Notes: generated by a model from the letters alone, not told the origin. A stretch of 64,000 nt of DNA from Narthecium ossifragum (GCA_963920575.1 OY986972.1:22046083-22110082); one strand, 5' to 3'. Positions 14,788 through 25,887 are shown, counted from the first letter of the stretch. Numbers and translations are program-made.

Positions 14788-16431
14788 ATGGCCGATAAGT
14801 ATATGCCACCGGGTGATGCATCACATGATTATTCTTTACCATCTAGTCATACACCCGCTAATGTTAATGACACATATGATTGTTCAAATCCCGCTTATAA
14901 TTTGCATGCATACTCTTATGATCCGAATTTGAGTAGTCATACATACCCCAATTGGCAATACCAAGGTTACTATCCTCCGAATGTTCAACCTCAAGGTGAC
15001 TATCCTAACCCGCACTATGCACCTAGTTTTGAACCGTCTTATCCTTCTCAACCACAATACCCACCACCCCAACATTGGTATGAGCCTTCTGTCTCTCTTG
15101 AACCGCAAGCACAAGTAGAGCCATCTTTAGATGAAAGAATATTTCTACAAGAAATTCTACATTCTCATTCGCAATCAATAGCTAGGATACAAGCCCAAAT
15201 GGAGCAACTCACATCTTTGATTGAATCCTACGATGATGCGGTTGATGATTGTAGGAATGATTCGGCACTTCCTAGTTTTAATAATGTTACCTGTGATAGC
15301 CAAGTTGCCAATGTTAGTGACACATGCACTTATGAGATTCATAATGAGACTTCACTTGTTCATGATGAGTCGAATGATATTTCGCCGGTGTGTGATGATA
15401 TTATTGATGATTTCTGGTCAGCGGCACATATTAAATGGTTGAATGGACAACTGCCTCATATTGTTCATGATGATGATGATAGTGATGAAAGCATGTGTGA
15501 CTTAGAGCCTCCTACGATTAATGAGGATGTTGATAATGCTTATCCGATTAATGATTTTGAGGCATGTGATGGTGGTATAGTTTATGATAACTCAACGGTT
15601 TTCGATGAACAAATTGATGATGATGTGACTAAGGAGATATTGCCTGTATTTGATGTCATTGATATGTTTCATGAGGATTTACCGGTGTGTGAGTATGCTA
15701 TTGATGATAATGTTCAGTATGATAAGTCATTACCGGTGAATGGTATTTTTAATGATAATCAGCCAGTACTTGAGGCATCATATGCGAGTGATATTTTACC
15801 GATTTTTGATGATTATGGTGATGAAAGTACATATAATGATAAGTTACCGGTTTTTGACGTGTTGGATGATGATGGTGTTTTGCCTTGTTTAAATGATAAT
15901 GAGGAATCTAGTGATGTTAGCCAAACCTCTCATAGAAAGCTTCAATTTGAGCTTCTACCATTCATTTCATCCACACTAGTTGAACATTTGAGGAGGATAG
16001 ACCTTATTTTGAGTAGAGACTATGCTCGTTTTCATCAAAACTTCATCAAAGATCTTATAAAGACTTCTCGTCCTTCTAGAACTTTGTTTGCTACGGACAT
16101 TCCCTTTTTCTTTGACGAAGCTTGTTTGCATGGCTTTACCCTTCTTCGGACCATGTATTTCTTTACCTCAAATCATCGACCTCCAAAAGACCACTTGAGG
16201 ATGGATCTTTTTATTGAAATTCATGGCTTGAAGGATGACAATTGGCCCATGATTAAAACTTTTACTGAATTGTTTGCCATGAATCCTTCTTTATTCTTTG
16301 ATAAAACATGTTTGCACCTCCTCGCCATTCTTAGGAACATGTATTTCTTTACTTTCACCCATCGACCACCAAAAGCCTATATGATGATAGACAGATTTAT
16401 TGAAACACATGGTTTGCAGGATGGTGATTGA
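14788..16431 (+). CDS. Retroelement ORF of unknown function with 62-aa modules
   Basis: The ORF gives 547 aa from the ATG at 14788. Residues 1-110 are rich in Tyr, Pro and Gln (many YP/PQ pairs). A short predicted coiled segment (about 111-150, EILHSHSQSIARIQAQMEQL) follows. Residues 155-375 are highly acidic with recurring 'LPVFD' phrases. The C-terminus has modules with the signature FFxDxxCLH...MYFFTxxHRPPK, repeating at exactly 186 bp (anchors at 16111, 16297 and 16483). The third module lies beyond the stop at 16429-16431. There is no zinc knuckle, protease or RT motif. It sits where gag would be, between the primer site and the polypurine tract, so an RNA- or particle-binding role is conceivable but unproven. 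I do not recognise the family. Confidence 0.6.
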   Translation: MADKYMPPGDASHDYSLPSSHTPANVNDTYDCSNPAYNLHAYSYDPNLSSHTYPNWQYQGYYPPNVQPQGDYPNPHYAPSFEPSYPSQPQYPPPQHWYEPSVSLEPQAQVEPSLDERIFLQEILHSHSQSIARIQAQMEQLTSLIESYDDAVDDCRNDSALPSFNNVTCDSQVANVSDTCTYEIHNETSLVHDESNDISPVCDDIIDDFWSAAHIKWLNGQLPHIVHDDDDSDESMCDLEPPTINEDVDNAYPINDFEACDGGIVYDNSTVFDEQIDDDVTKEILPVFDVIDMFHEDLPVCEYAIDDNVQYDKSLPVNGIFNDNQPVLEASYASDILPIFDDYGDESTYNDKLPVFDVLDDDGVLPCLNDNEESSDVSQTSHRKLQFELLPFISSTLVEHLRRIDLILSRDYARFHQNFIKDLIKTSRPSRTLFATDIPFFFDEACLHGFTLLRTMYFFTSNHRPPKDHLRMDLFIEIHGLKDDNWPMIKTFTELFAMNPSLFFDKTCLHLLAILRNMYFFTFTHRPPKAYMMIDRFIETHGLQDGD

Positions 16432-16604
16432 TCACTAACTAAACTTTTTAATGATTTCATTACTGGGGACCAGTCTTTCATCTTTGATGAATTATGTTTG
16501 CACATCTTCTATATGTTTCAATCAATGTATTTCTTTACATGGAACCATCGGCCACCCAAATTCGGTTTTGATCTTTATAGCATAACGTCGAGCGGAAGAC
16601 GATA
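16432..16604 (+). pseudogene. In-frame third module after a TGA stop
   Basis: Reading on in the same frame gives a third copy of the module (FIFDELCLH...MYFFTWNHRPPK) ending at TAA 16602-16604. At the position exactly 186 bp upstream (16243-16245) the previous module has TGG, so the TGA is best read as a nonsense change in this copy. Readthrough cannot be excluded. Confidence 0.6.
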
Positions 16605-19060
16605 AACCGAGCGCAACCTGGGAGGCAACCTAGTAGTTTTTTGGATTTTTCCTGAGTTTTTAGAATTTTTCTTAATTTTTAAGATTTTTCTATGTTTTGT
16701 TTCTATTTTTTTCAGATTTTTCCTAAATTTCCTTTCTTTTCCTCGTTTTTCCTCTCTCCTCCCGCTCTATTTTTTTTCCTCACAGCTCGTCGTCCCGGCT
16801 CGTCGGCTCGTCCCCGAGCCAACGACGCTGCCCACCGTCGCCGTCTCTCCGGCCATCCCCGGCCCTCCAAACTACCACCTACATCACCGCCATCTTCTCC
16901 TCTACCTCCTCCCGACCTCATCTTCACTCAATATCACCTCCTCCGACGCCGGTGAGCCTCCCCTGTTTCATCCGCCATCTCTGATCCCCTCCTCCATGGC
17001 TTCCCACCACCTCTAACCACATCCAGAACCTTCCTCTGGCTGTCACGAAGCTTCTTCCACCCTCAAAACTCAAGCTTGTAGCTCGGATCGCCGGCGTCCA
17101 CCACCGACGGTCTCAACCTCTCCGACCATCTTCTATTCGCCTCCTGGAGCTCCAATTCTTCAAATAAATCATATAGGTGAGTTCCTTAGGTCTCCACGAT
17201 CCTTCCTCGATCCTTGCCAACCTCGATTGAAGCTCCGATCATCGGAATCCAATTCCGGCGATCATTCTCCTCCGATCCGCCCATCACCGATCTACCACCT
17301 GAGGACCTCCGTTCCTTGATCAGCGCTTACCGAAGAACTCCTTGGCCCTCCACGATTCCATCCCAACCCTTCCCGTCCTCCGGCGACGAGGTTTCACCGT
17401 CGATCCGCCGCCGGTGAGTTCTCAGCCGTCCGATTACTGATGGACGCGATCCACATACTCCAAAGCCCAGTTTTCCGATCGGACGGTCTTGATCATCAAT
17501 CAGGACAATATTATGGATGCTGATTATTTTAGATGTTATGGGTGGATGATTTAATATATTTTAATGTCTATATTTTAAATTATGTGGATGAATGATTGTA
17601 CAGGCTACATATTCAAGATATACAAAGGAGACTATGCCGAAATTTTTAATAATTTATATGCCTTTTTGCTATTAATGATATATTTTCCATTCTATTCTAT
17701 TTGACTTTTTGGAAAGGTATTTTTATGACAGGTTTTCCTTTGTACATTACTCACGGGCGGATATTAATGCCAGATATAGATTGTATTTTCTAGAGACATG
17801 CATTTTGTCGGTGGCGATGTTTCCGTTGTGTGGGCGAGGTGGTGATTATAATGCGGAAGACGACTATTCTGACACGATCTTATGGTGATCTCTACCCTTT
17901 ATACATTGCTTTATTTTTATGACTTAGTGTAATTGAGGACAATTACATTTAAGTTGGGGGGTAGAATTCTTAGGGAATTCATGTCTATTATACATCCCTT
18001 AAAACATGTCAAAAGAATGACATTATGATTATTATTGATAAAGATGCATGATTTAGAAATCTATTCGATGATTTGTTCGGAAATTTATATGTCATATAAA
18101 GTCTAGCAAATTTAGCTATGCATGGCATTATCTCTATACTTTAACACTTTTACCATGATTTAGGGATAACATGACATATTTTATCGCACTGAGCACTTTC
18201 ACATGTGGATGAGTTGAAATTAGATTCTGAGCCTAAGACTGGGATAGATTTACTGTTCTCTGTCATGTCACAGAAGATACATGAACACATGCAATTTTCT
18301 GTTCACAAAAAGTATCTGTCTGAAAGTGTAGGGTTTTCAACTTAGTAACCCGGCAGTGTGCCTAACCAGCGTGCTGTTCGCGTAAAACAGTTGAATTACC
18401 TGAAAAAAAAAGAAAAAGAAAAAAAAGAGAAATGAGAAAAAAAAAGGATTTCATACCTAGTAACCGGGCAAGGTGCCTAACCAGCATGTTGTTCGCGTAA
18501 AACGGTTGAATTTTCTAAAGAAAAAAAAAGTATGTGTCAGAAAAAAAAAGAACAAATATTGTTATGTGATAGTGGAAAATATGTGCATGTTTAGAATGTT
18601 GATCTTGAACAGTTGAATGCTTGGATATAATGGAGACTCTGATGCATGTGGAACTTTATTCACACACTGGGGTGTTAAGGTTATTCTTGAATTATGATTA
18701 AATATGTTGAAGTATTGGAAGTGTGTTATGACATGCTTGTATTTACTCTACTTTTATGTGTATGTAAATTAAAGAATACATTCATGAATATTAGTTCTAT
18801 TTGATGCATTAGAGTTAATGAATATTATAATTGAGTTCTGATGATATGTCAAGGGGATGTATAGATGTTTGTGGGTATCATCACTGAAAACCCTCAGGAG
18901 ACTATAACTCCTCCACTGGGGCCACCCAGGGGTTTAAAGGCTTGTTACACATACTAAGTGTAATCGTGAGACCTACGAAAGTGGCTAGTTAGATTTACTG
19001 CTTTATGTTTATTTTTATCTTGCTTTGCTCGAGGACTAGCAAAGATCAAGTTGGGGGGTG
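16605..19060 (+). other. Non-coding 3' interior of the LTR element
   Basis: In order: a GGGAGGCAACC motif (about 16620); a GC-rich, CT-rich leader-like block (16740-17430) unlike its AT-rich neighbours, possibly captured gene DNA; a first polypurine-like site TTAAGTTGGGGGG (about 17950-17960); then AT-rich DNA. Two imperfect direct repeats of about 60 bp (near 18345-18400 and 18460-18515) share GTGCCTAACCAGC and TGTTCGCGTAAAAC and are separated by A/G-rich runs. Confidence 0.65.
19046..19060 (+). other. Polypurine tract
   Basis: GATCAAGTTGGGGGG-type sequence ends directly at the start of the 3' LTR. This is the expected plus-strand primer position. Confidence 0.75.
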
Positions 19061-20659
19061 TGATAACGCGTGAAAAGTGCACAAATCGCCCCTTTAACTA
19101 GGTCCTGTTAGCCTCCGAGAAATGCTATTTTGATTGTCTTTTCCCCATTTCAGGCCTAAGGACCCTCAACGAAGATTAGATCAAGTTTGGTGCTAAAACG
19201 AACAAATAAAGAACCTGCTAGGAGCAAAAGAGCAAAGGAGCAAAGATGGACCATCTTTGACATCAAAACTGTACCTGCTCAGGAAGAACCAGATGATTTA
19301 CTATATATGGTTGGAAAGCTCTTGAAGTCTAGATTCCAGAACTTTTTACGGTTCGTGATTTGGACTTTTCCTAGAGGAAGATATGCCATTTTTAGTACAG
19401 AGGTGCAGAAGAAGCAGTTACGGAAAACCAGATCGATCTGCTTCCCATGCAGATCGATCTGGGTCGGGCAAATTCCAGTTTTTGAAGTTTTCGAAGCGAA
19501 GAAGATCGATCTCAACCCAAAGGAGATCGATCTCCTTGGGCGCTGCGGGAAAAATAAAAGGAAATTGACTAATCCGAGTTAGGGTTTGTCTTAGGCTATA
19601 AATAGCCTTCTTTGAGGGCGTTTTGGCAGCCTTCCATGGCCGAATTTTGTTGATCTTTTAGGGTTTCTCTTAGTTTCTTTTCCACAAATTAGGTTAGATC
19701 TTTGGTGGAAGATCCATGGGTGGAGCGCGGCGACAACCTTCATCGACGGATCTCCTTCCTAAGATGAGTAACCAAACCCTAGCTTTGGGATTCTATGATG
19801 TAGTAAAGTTATTTATTAGGGTTTTCTATATATTATGAGTTGTAAATCATACTTTGATGGTTGAATGGATTGATTTATATTTTCTTTATATCTATTGGTG
19901 TTGATTTATATGTTAGATGAATGATTTGTTCCTATATGCCCTAGATTTAGGTCTTGTGCATGTTAGGGCTTGAGATTAGAGATTCTCATCAAACATCCGT
20001 GCTAGGACCATGGATGGTCCTAGCACGGATGTGAGGATTTCCTTCTCGAGATTAAGAGCCTTGTAATGCTAGGACCATTACACATAATGCTAGAACCATT
20101 ATGACCGCTTCTTAATCCGTTATTCATCATTATTCGAGATTAGAGATTTCGTATGTGCTAGAACCACAATGCTAGTGCCAGAACCACTAGGTTAACTCTA
20201 ATCCTTGATACATTCTAGTAGGCGATCTCAAGGTGCCAGAACCATCTTGATTATTTACCAATATCCATTCTTGATATTATCCCCGACGTCTTCGTCGAGC
20301 GGTAGGACTTCTAGCCATTCACCTATCGACTATATGAAATCATCTAAGTTGATTTATCTGCTCTTATCTTAGTAATACCTAGTAAGTTCTTTATTATTGA
20401 TTAGAGTTCCTTGGCATTATCTTATCTATTAGTACTCTTTTCGTATTTGTTTAGTTCTAGATAAAAACCTAAAGGATTATCTTTTTCCCAACTCCTTGTT
20501 AGGAATTATACCTAATATACGACTTAAACCATTAGTTCCCTGTGAATTCGACTCGGACTCATTGCTATCTACCCATAAAGTAGTTAGTTAGTGATTCAGA
20601 TTATAAATTTCTAATTTTGGCGTACTTGTTAAGACTACGACACTTTTCAAGCCGTGTCA
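19061..20659 (+). repeat. 3' LTR
   Basis: It is nearly identical to the 5' LTR. It differs by a few-base insertion at about 19935 and by a 15-bp perfect inverted repeat with a GG centre at about 19998-20029, where the 5' LTR has a single copy. Confidence 0.92.
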
Positions 20660-21059
20660 CTCACGGTCACCATCACCGATGAGCTTCCCCTGTTTTCTAC
20701 CTCTCTTTTGTTTACACGTAAATGAGTTAGGCGGATCGGGTTGGATTGACCGGTTTATAAATGGGTGGGGTTCGGGTTGATAAACCTGATCCGTTTATTA
20801 AATGGGTCGGGTTCGGGTTTGGCCTTTGGGTTGAGTTCGGGTTTAGCCTTTGGGTCGAGTTCCGGTTTGGCCTTTGAGTCGAGATACTGGTGCTCAACCC
20901 GACTCGAACCCAACCTACGAACCTGAATTATCACCCCTAAAAAGGGAACCCGTTTATTAAACAGGTCGGGTTCATGTTTGATCTTTGGGTCGAGATATTG
21001 GTGCTCGATCCGATCCGCACCCGACCCACGAATCCGAATTATCACGCTAAGGAAGAGGC

Positions 21060-22340
21060 CAAGTTGAACTTGGAAACTTGGAAACCGGGTCTATTTCCCT
21101 AAGCCATCGTTTGGTACGGGAATATTTTATTTTGGGTTAAAGGATTTTGGGGTTAATTAGTGGGGATAAAGTTATTTCACTTTTGCCGTTTGGTTGAAAA
21201 ACATGGATAAATCTGTTAGCCATAAATATAATCATGTCCTAAAGTCATTTAAACAATTAACAAGATCAATGACAATTTCGTGTTGACGAGAGTTTCAGAT
21301 CTAAAGTCATTTGGACGATTAACAAGATCAATTGGCCAATAAATACTTCAATTTTGACATAGCTGAAGTATTATAGTCATAACTTTTACATTAAGTATCC
21401 AAATTGAGCGATTCTTAAACCATTGGAAAGAGGACGAAAAGATCTACAACTTTCATGTTGACGAGAGTTTCAGATCTATCATTTAGTGTATCAAACTGGC
21501 AGTCAAAGTGTCCAGACATAAAATAGTAAATAATGACTAATTTCATATGTCATCATCCAAATTCCAAATGTCATCGTCCAAAAAATGGCCGATTTCATCG
21601 GCCAAATTCCAATCGGCCATGTCCAATCGATAATATTTTGGTCGTAGTCGACGTGGTTCAACTATTTCGGTCATAACTTTCTCATATGATATCCACATTG
21701 GACGTTTCTGGTACCGTCAGAAAGGTAATTTGAAAACCTACAACTTTTATGTTCAGAGTTTTTCCAGATTCCAAGGTAATCATCGGCCAAATTACAGCGA
21801 AATATAGAAGATGTTGTTTACTTGCAGTTTCATAAATATCAGTCAGTTATGAAACAGTTATGGTGGTTTCAACTTTCAAAGCAACAGTTGTAGCGTAGTG
21901 GGTGGTTCGGGTGGTTTCAATCTGGTTACCAGAAACTCTATAAAAAGCCAAGAAAATAAAGAAAAAAGCGACTCCGGCCACCAAAGCAAATCAGCTTTTT
22001 TTCTTTATTTATTATCAATGTAGCCTTATTTATCTTAATGAAGTTTATTTCTTTCCTTTAAATTCATGCAATGAAGTTTTTCATTCGTAGGAGTAGTGCT
22101 ATCATAATTCCATTCATAGGAATAGTTCTAGCATAGTTCTATCACTCATAGGAGTAGATCTATTACTCATAGGTGTAGTTCTAGCATAGTTCATCATCCA
22201 CATTTCCCATCATCCACTTTTCCTCCAATCTCCTTCTTTCCATCCATTTTATATTTTTTCACATCTATTTTTTTTGAAGCTTTAACACCTCTGTTCGAAC
22301 ATAGTTTGAAGGAATTTGAACCTTATCACGTCCCTGATTT
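21060..22340 (+). repeat. LTR-like sequence of an old retroelement
   Basis: No coding is seen. Repeated phrases such as 'tcataactttt-cat' followed by a 'gaaag-gacg' block and 'ctacaacttt-atgtt' (21370-21470 and 21660-21770) are typical of plant gypsy LTRs. A TATA-like CTATAAAAAG lies at about 21939. Short tandem repeats of 'cataggagtagttcta' occur at 22086-22190. The ends are not defined. Confidence 0.4.
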
Positions 22341-22864
22341 TTATATTAAGACTAAGTTTGACCATTGCCAATCTACGGCAAGATTTCCACGTCAACAAAA
22401 TCACTAATGATTACTTGAAATAAGAAAATGGTGTTTTGTTATAAAAGATGAAATAAGTGTAGGAATTATAATTTATTAATAGTAAATATCGGAAATGCCC
22501 TTAATAGGGTATATCGAGAATTTGATCAAGAATTGTTAAAATCTGACATTCTTCGCGTTGAAGGTTATAATATTATAATAGTTTATAAAAGTTAAGTTTC
22601 GATATTTGTGCATAAACCATACAAATTTTATATTATTATATTGTTACATATAATAGAGTAAAAATATATTATAATAAAGTATAATATTACCATCCCACCC
22701 CGCATTATTCGACGCCGCCACCGACGAATCCCTCTCCTATCGACGCCCGCTCATTTTCCATCGCCGGCAATGACATCCGATCGTCCTCCATCGGATAGTA
22801 TATATATTATTAATAAAATAAAATATTATTATTTAAATATTAATAAAAAATATTAATGAATATT
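22341..22864. other. AT-rich spacer
   Basis: No gene is seen. A short GC-rich island (22690-22800) of GACGCC/CATCG-type sequence resembles leader DNA and is likely a TE fragment. Confidence 0.4.
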
Positions 22865-23480
22865 AAAATGGTGACATGATAATGCATCCCATGCGGACAC
22901 GTTTATATTAATAAAATATAATAATTAATATATATTTAAAATAATATCAAACAAATAAATTTTTACATGATATGGATCGATCTTGATATGACAGTGGCAC
23001 GTGGAACCATTTATATTAATATTTTATTGTAATAACATATTAATAATATTATTGAATACACTACGCATAAGAACATATTTTTTACCCGCAAAAACTTTTA
23101 TACGTTCATAAAAACACTTACAAAAATGTTTGCAAGTAAAAAAAACATGTATAAAAAATGTCACCACGCATGTAAAAATTTTTATACGCTCACAAAAATA
23201 TTTGTGTGCTTGTTTGGAAGCGTAGAAAAAGTACGCGTGTAGAAACGATTTCCTACACGTAGTATACTAAATAATATTAATAATATGTTATTATAATAAA
23301 ATATTATTATAAGTGTGTCCCATATGCGACGTTTCATACCATGATTGGTCAACATCATTTAAAAAGTCTTGTTTTATATTATTTTAATATTATATATTAA
23401 AATAATATTATTTTATTAATATAAATGGGTCCGTATGGGGGTGCATTAATGCGTATGGCCATGACACATCACCATACGAT
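22865..23480. repeat. Large AT-rich fold-back with a small MITE at its centre
   Basis: Left arm (about 22865-23055) and right arm (about 23265-23480) are inverted copies. For example, taataacatattaataata on the left has its complement at 23276-23296, and the outer ends also pair. In the loop a palindromic segment of about 215 bp starts TACACTACGCATAAGAA and ends with its near complement. It resembles a short DNA transposon, but no duplication could be defined. Confidence 0.7.
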
Positions 23481-23667
23481 GCCCTACCTGATCAAAATGA
23501 TACTGTGAAACCAAACCAAGGTCTCAAGACACATTGCATGGATCACAATGTAAAAGGTGCAAGATTTGAAATATGAAAAGCCGAGCATAAATGTCCAATA
23601 TTGTATTCTTGTAAAGGGATATATGTAAATGTCCCAAATCTATATCTCACCAAAAAGAAAAAACTAT

Positions 23668-23976
23668 GTTGGCGTGAAAGCGTATGATCTTCCATCCTTA
23701 ATCGATATTTGCAAGCTCTAAATCGATACTCGAACACACAAACGTAGAGAACCAATCCAAAAAATGCAAGATAATAAAAAAACAATAGAAATATAGGAGA
23801 CACAGAGATTTACGTGATTCGAAAATAAATTTTTCTACCTTCACGGAGAGAGCACATAAGAAGAATCCATTAAGATTAAGAAAATTACATGAATGCTTAG
23901 TTGATCTATCACCGAGCCTTCTCTCATCAAAGTTCTTCTTCTCTCTATTATATTTCTCTTATTTTCTCTCTTTTGT

Positions 23977-24038
<62 letters not shown>

Positions 24039-24160
24039 CGCCGGGACAACCTCTCCATGTTTCCTCTTACCCGTACACAGCCTGCTCTCTCAGCCCTCTT
24101 TTTTCTCTCTCATGCTGCCCCTAATCTTTCACTCATCTTTTATATCCTATCATACAAGAG
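23668..24160 (-). repeat. Solo or partial LTR of the copia family
   Basis: The reverse complement matches the order of the copia LTR at 25350-25885: a CT/GA-rich promoter part, 'gatc-atcaaccattcatgt', 'aatcac-taaat', 'ttggttctctac', 'tgcaaacat' and an end near ACGCCAACA. A (TA)n run (about 23979-24033) interrupts the promoter part. Confidence 0.7.
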
Positions 24161-24164
24161 CATT

Positions 24165-25345
24165 AGGACCCGTTTGGTATGGGGTTAGAAAAAATAGGAT
24201 TAATGGGGAATTGGGTTAGAAAAAGTGAGGTTAAGAAATGAGAATAGGAAAAGATAAATTGATTATGATAGGTGGAACATAAATAAAATAGGGTTTTTTA
24301 CATATATATCCTCAAAAAACTTTCAAATTACGGATTTACCCCTACATTGTTCATATTTTCATATATATCCCTCAAAAGTTTAAGTGATCACATATATACC
24401 CTTCCGTCAACTCCCGTGAGGTTAAGTAACTTAACCATGGTTAAATCATATTTTAGGGGGCTTTTTGTAAATTTATGGGATTTTCGTGTAATTATGGGTT
24501 TTTTAGGGTTTTTTTTTTTTGCAAATTCTCAGTTTTCACCGTCGACGCCATTTTGTGGCCAAAAGCATCGGCCAAAAGCCAGCCAAGTTTACTGATCTCC
24601 TTCCCCTTCTTATCCCCTTCTTCTCCCCACTATTTCTTACTAGAAGCTAGTAGAAGGAGGAGTTTAAGAGAGAAAGAAATGGACAAAAACATAGAAGAAA
24701 AAAGGGATTTTCGCCGGATTTTTTTGAGATTTGAGTGGTAATCGTTGATTTTTCTTCTTCTTCTTGGTGTAGATAAGCTTCCTTATTGATTCCGGGGTTT
24801 TTTCATGTATTTTTGGGCATTTTTCGTGACATTTTTCAAGGTTTTTGGATCTTCTCCGGCAAAGGTCGCCGGAGATGACGCCCCCCCTTTTTCCAGCGAC
24901 TATAGAGTTGGGTAATCATCAATTTTTTTCTTTTTTTTGGTGTAGATAAGCTTCCTTGTTGATTCCGGGTTTTTCCATGTATTTTTGGGCATTTTTCGTG
25001 GCATTATTCGAGGTTTTTGGATCTTCTCCGGCGAAGGTCGCCAGAGATGACGACGGGGAAGATGAATAGTATCAGGGGCAAAAAGGTAATTTAACACCAT
25101 GCCGTTAACGGCGTTATGGAATATTCCCATTTGATTCCACGGCAACTAACCCAAAGGGTATTTTTGAGATTATTTGGACTTTTCAGGGGTATATATAAAA
25201 ATATGAAGAATGTAGGGGTAAATACGTAATTTGAAAGTTTTTTGAGGATATATATATGTAAAAAATCTAATAAAATAATAATTATTATTTTTAATGTTTG
25301 AGATAAAAATAGGAATAAGGGGTTATGCCTCCCTAACCTCATACT
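24165..25345. mobile_element. Tourist-like element interrupted by a MULE
   Basis: The left end has GGACCCGTTTGGTATGGGGTTAG and the right end CTAACCTCATAC, giving an inverted GTATGRGGTTAG. The right tip is missing where copia LTR sequence begins. Without the MULE at 24291-25268 the element would be about 200 bp. Confidence 0.55.
24291..25268. mobile_element. Mutator-like element, 978 bp, with 9-bp duplication
   Basis: Terminal inverted repeats of about 80 bp start GGGTTTTTTACATATATATC on the left; the right end is the complement, beginning AGATTTTTTAC. An exact 9-bp duplication aataaaata flanks it (24282-24290 and 25269-25277). Inside is a tandem duplication of roughly 140-150 bp (about 24765-24880 and 24940-25052) containing TGGTGTAGATAAGCTTCCTT and a CTTCTCCGGC-AAGGTCGCC block. 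There is no transposase. The interior could be captured DNA. Confidence 0.88.
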
Positions 25346-25887
25346 TCACTCCTGTGAACTAGAATCTCTCTTCGATGGGACTGTTCTCTCTCCTCTTTAT
25401 CAAAGACTTTCTCTCTCGTCTTTATTATGTCTCGTAGACGGTAGTATATAAGAGGGGGAGAGTTCAATGGTGGGATAAGTGGCTTTGTACTGGTGAGAGT
25501 AGAGGTTTGAAACAAAAAGTTGGAGAGAGAGCGAGAGAGGGAGAGAGGGAGACAGGGAGAGAGGCTGAGAGTGGAGAGAGAGAGAAACAAAATGGAGAAC
25601 GAGCATAGATTAAAGAGGATTCGGTGAGAAAAGACTTTTTGGTAGTAGGTCAATCAACCATTCATGTGATTTTTTTGATCTTATTGAATTTCTCTGGTGT
25701 GCTCTCTCTATGAGTATAAGAGAATCTGTCTCCGAATCACATAAATTTTTGTGTCTCATATTTTTCTATTGTTTTTATTGTTTTGCATCTTTTGATTTGG
25801 TTCTCTACTCTTGTGTGTTTACGCATCGATTTCGGGCTTGCAAACATCTATCAAACATCGAGGATCCGACGCTTCCACACCAACAAG

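Larger units (their letters stand above)
12892..20659 (+). mobile_element. Complete non-autonomous LTR retrotransposon (Ty3/gypsy type)
   Basis: The element is 7768 bp with LTRs of 1577 and 1599 bp, both beginning TGATAACGCG and ending GTGTCA. An exact 5-bp duplication CTCAC flanks it (12887-12891 and 20660-20664). A primer site for tRNA-Asp follows the left LTR, and a polypurine tract precedes the right LTR. By hand count the LTRs differ by about 15 substitutions plus two short insertions, so the insertion is recent. The interior has no recognisable gag, protease, reverse transcriptase or integrase, so it must depend on a partner for mobilisation. The tRNA-Asp primer type and layout suggest an Athila/Tat-like relative; that assignment is inference. 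Confidence 0.92.
11711..21049. mobile_element. hAT-type element split by an LTR retrotransposon
   Basis: The left end begins TAGGGGTGGCAATCCGGATT, the terminal type also seen at 32841. The right end (about 21030-21049) is a degenerate complement, ATTATCACGCTA. Flanks are taggagag (11703-11710) and aggaagag (21050-21057), which match apart from one inserted A and the edge base. Subterminal regions carry many copies of CGGGTTTGGG- and GACCC-type motifs. The left arm (11711-12891) includes GC-rich leader-like DNA; the right arm is 20665-21049. The LTR element 12892-20659 lies inside it. A second terminus-like sequence (TTATCACCCCTA, ending at 20938) suggests an internal duplication or a nested copy. 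No transposase remains. Confidence 0.7.
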
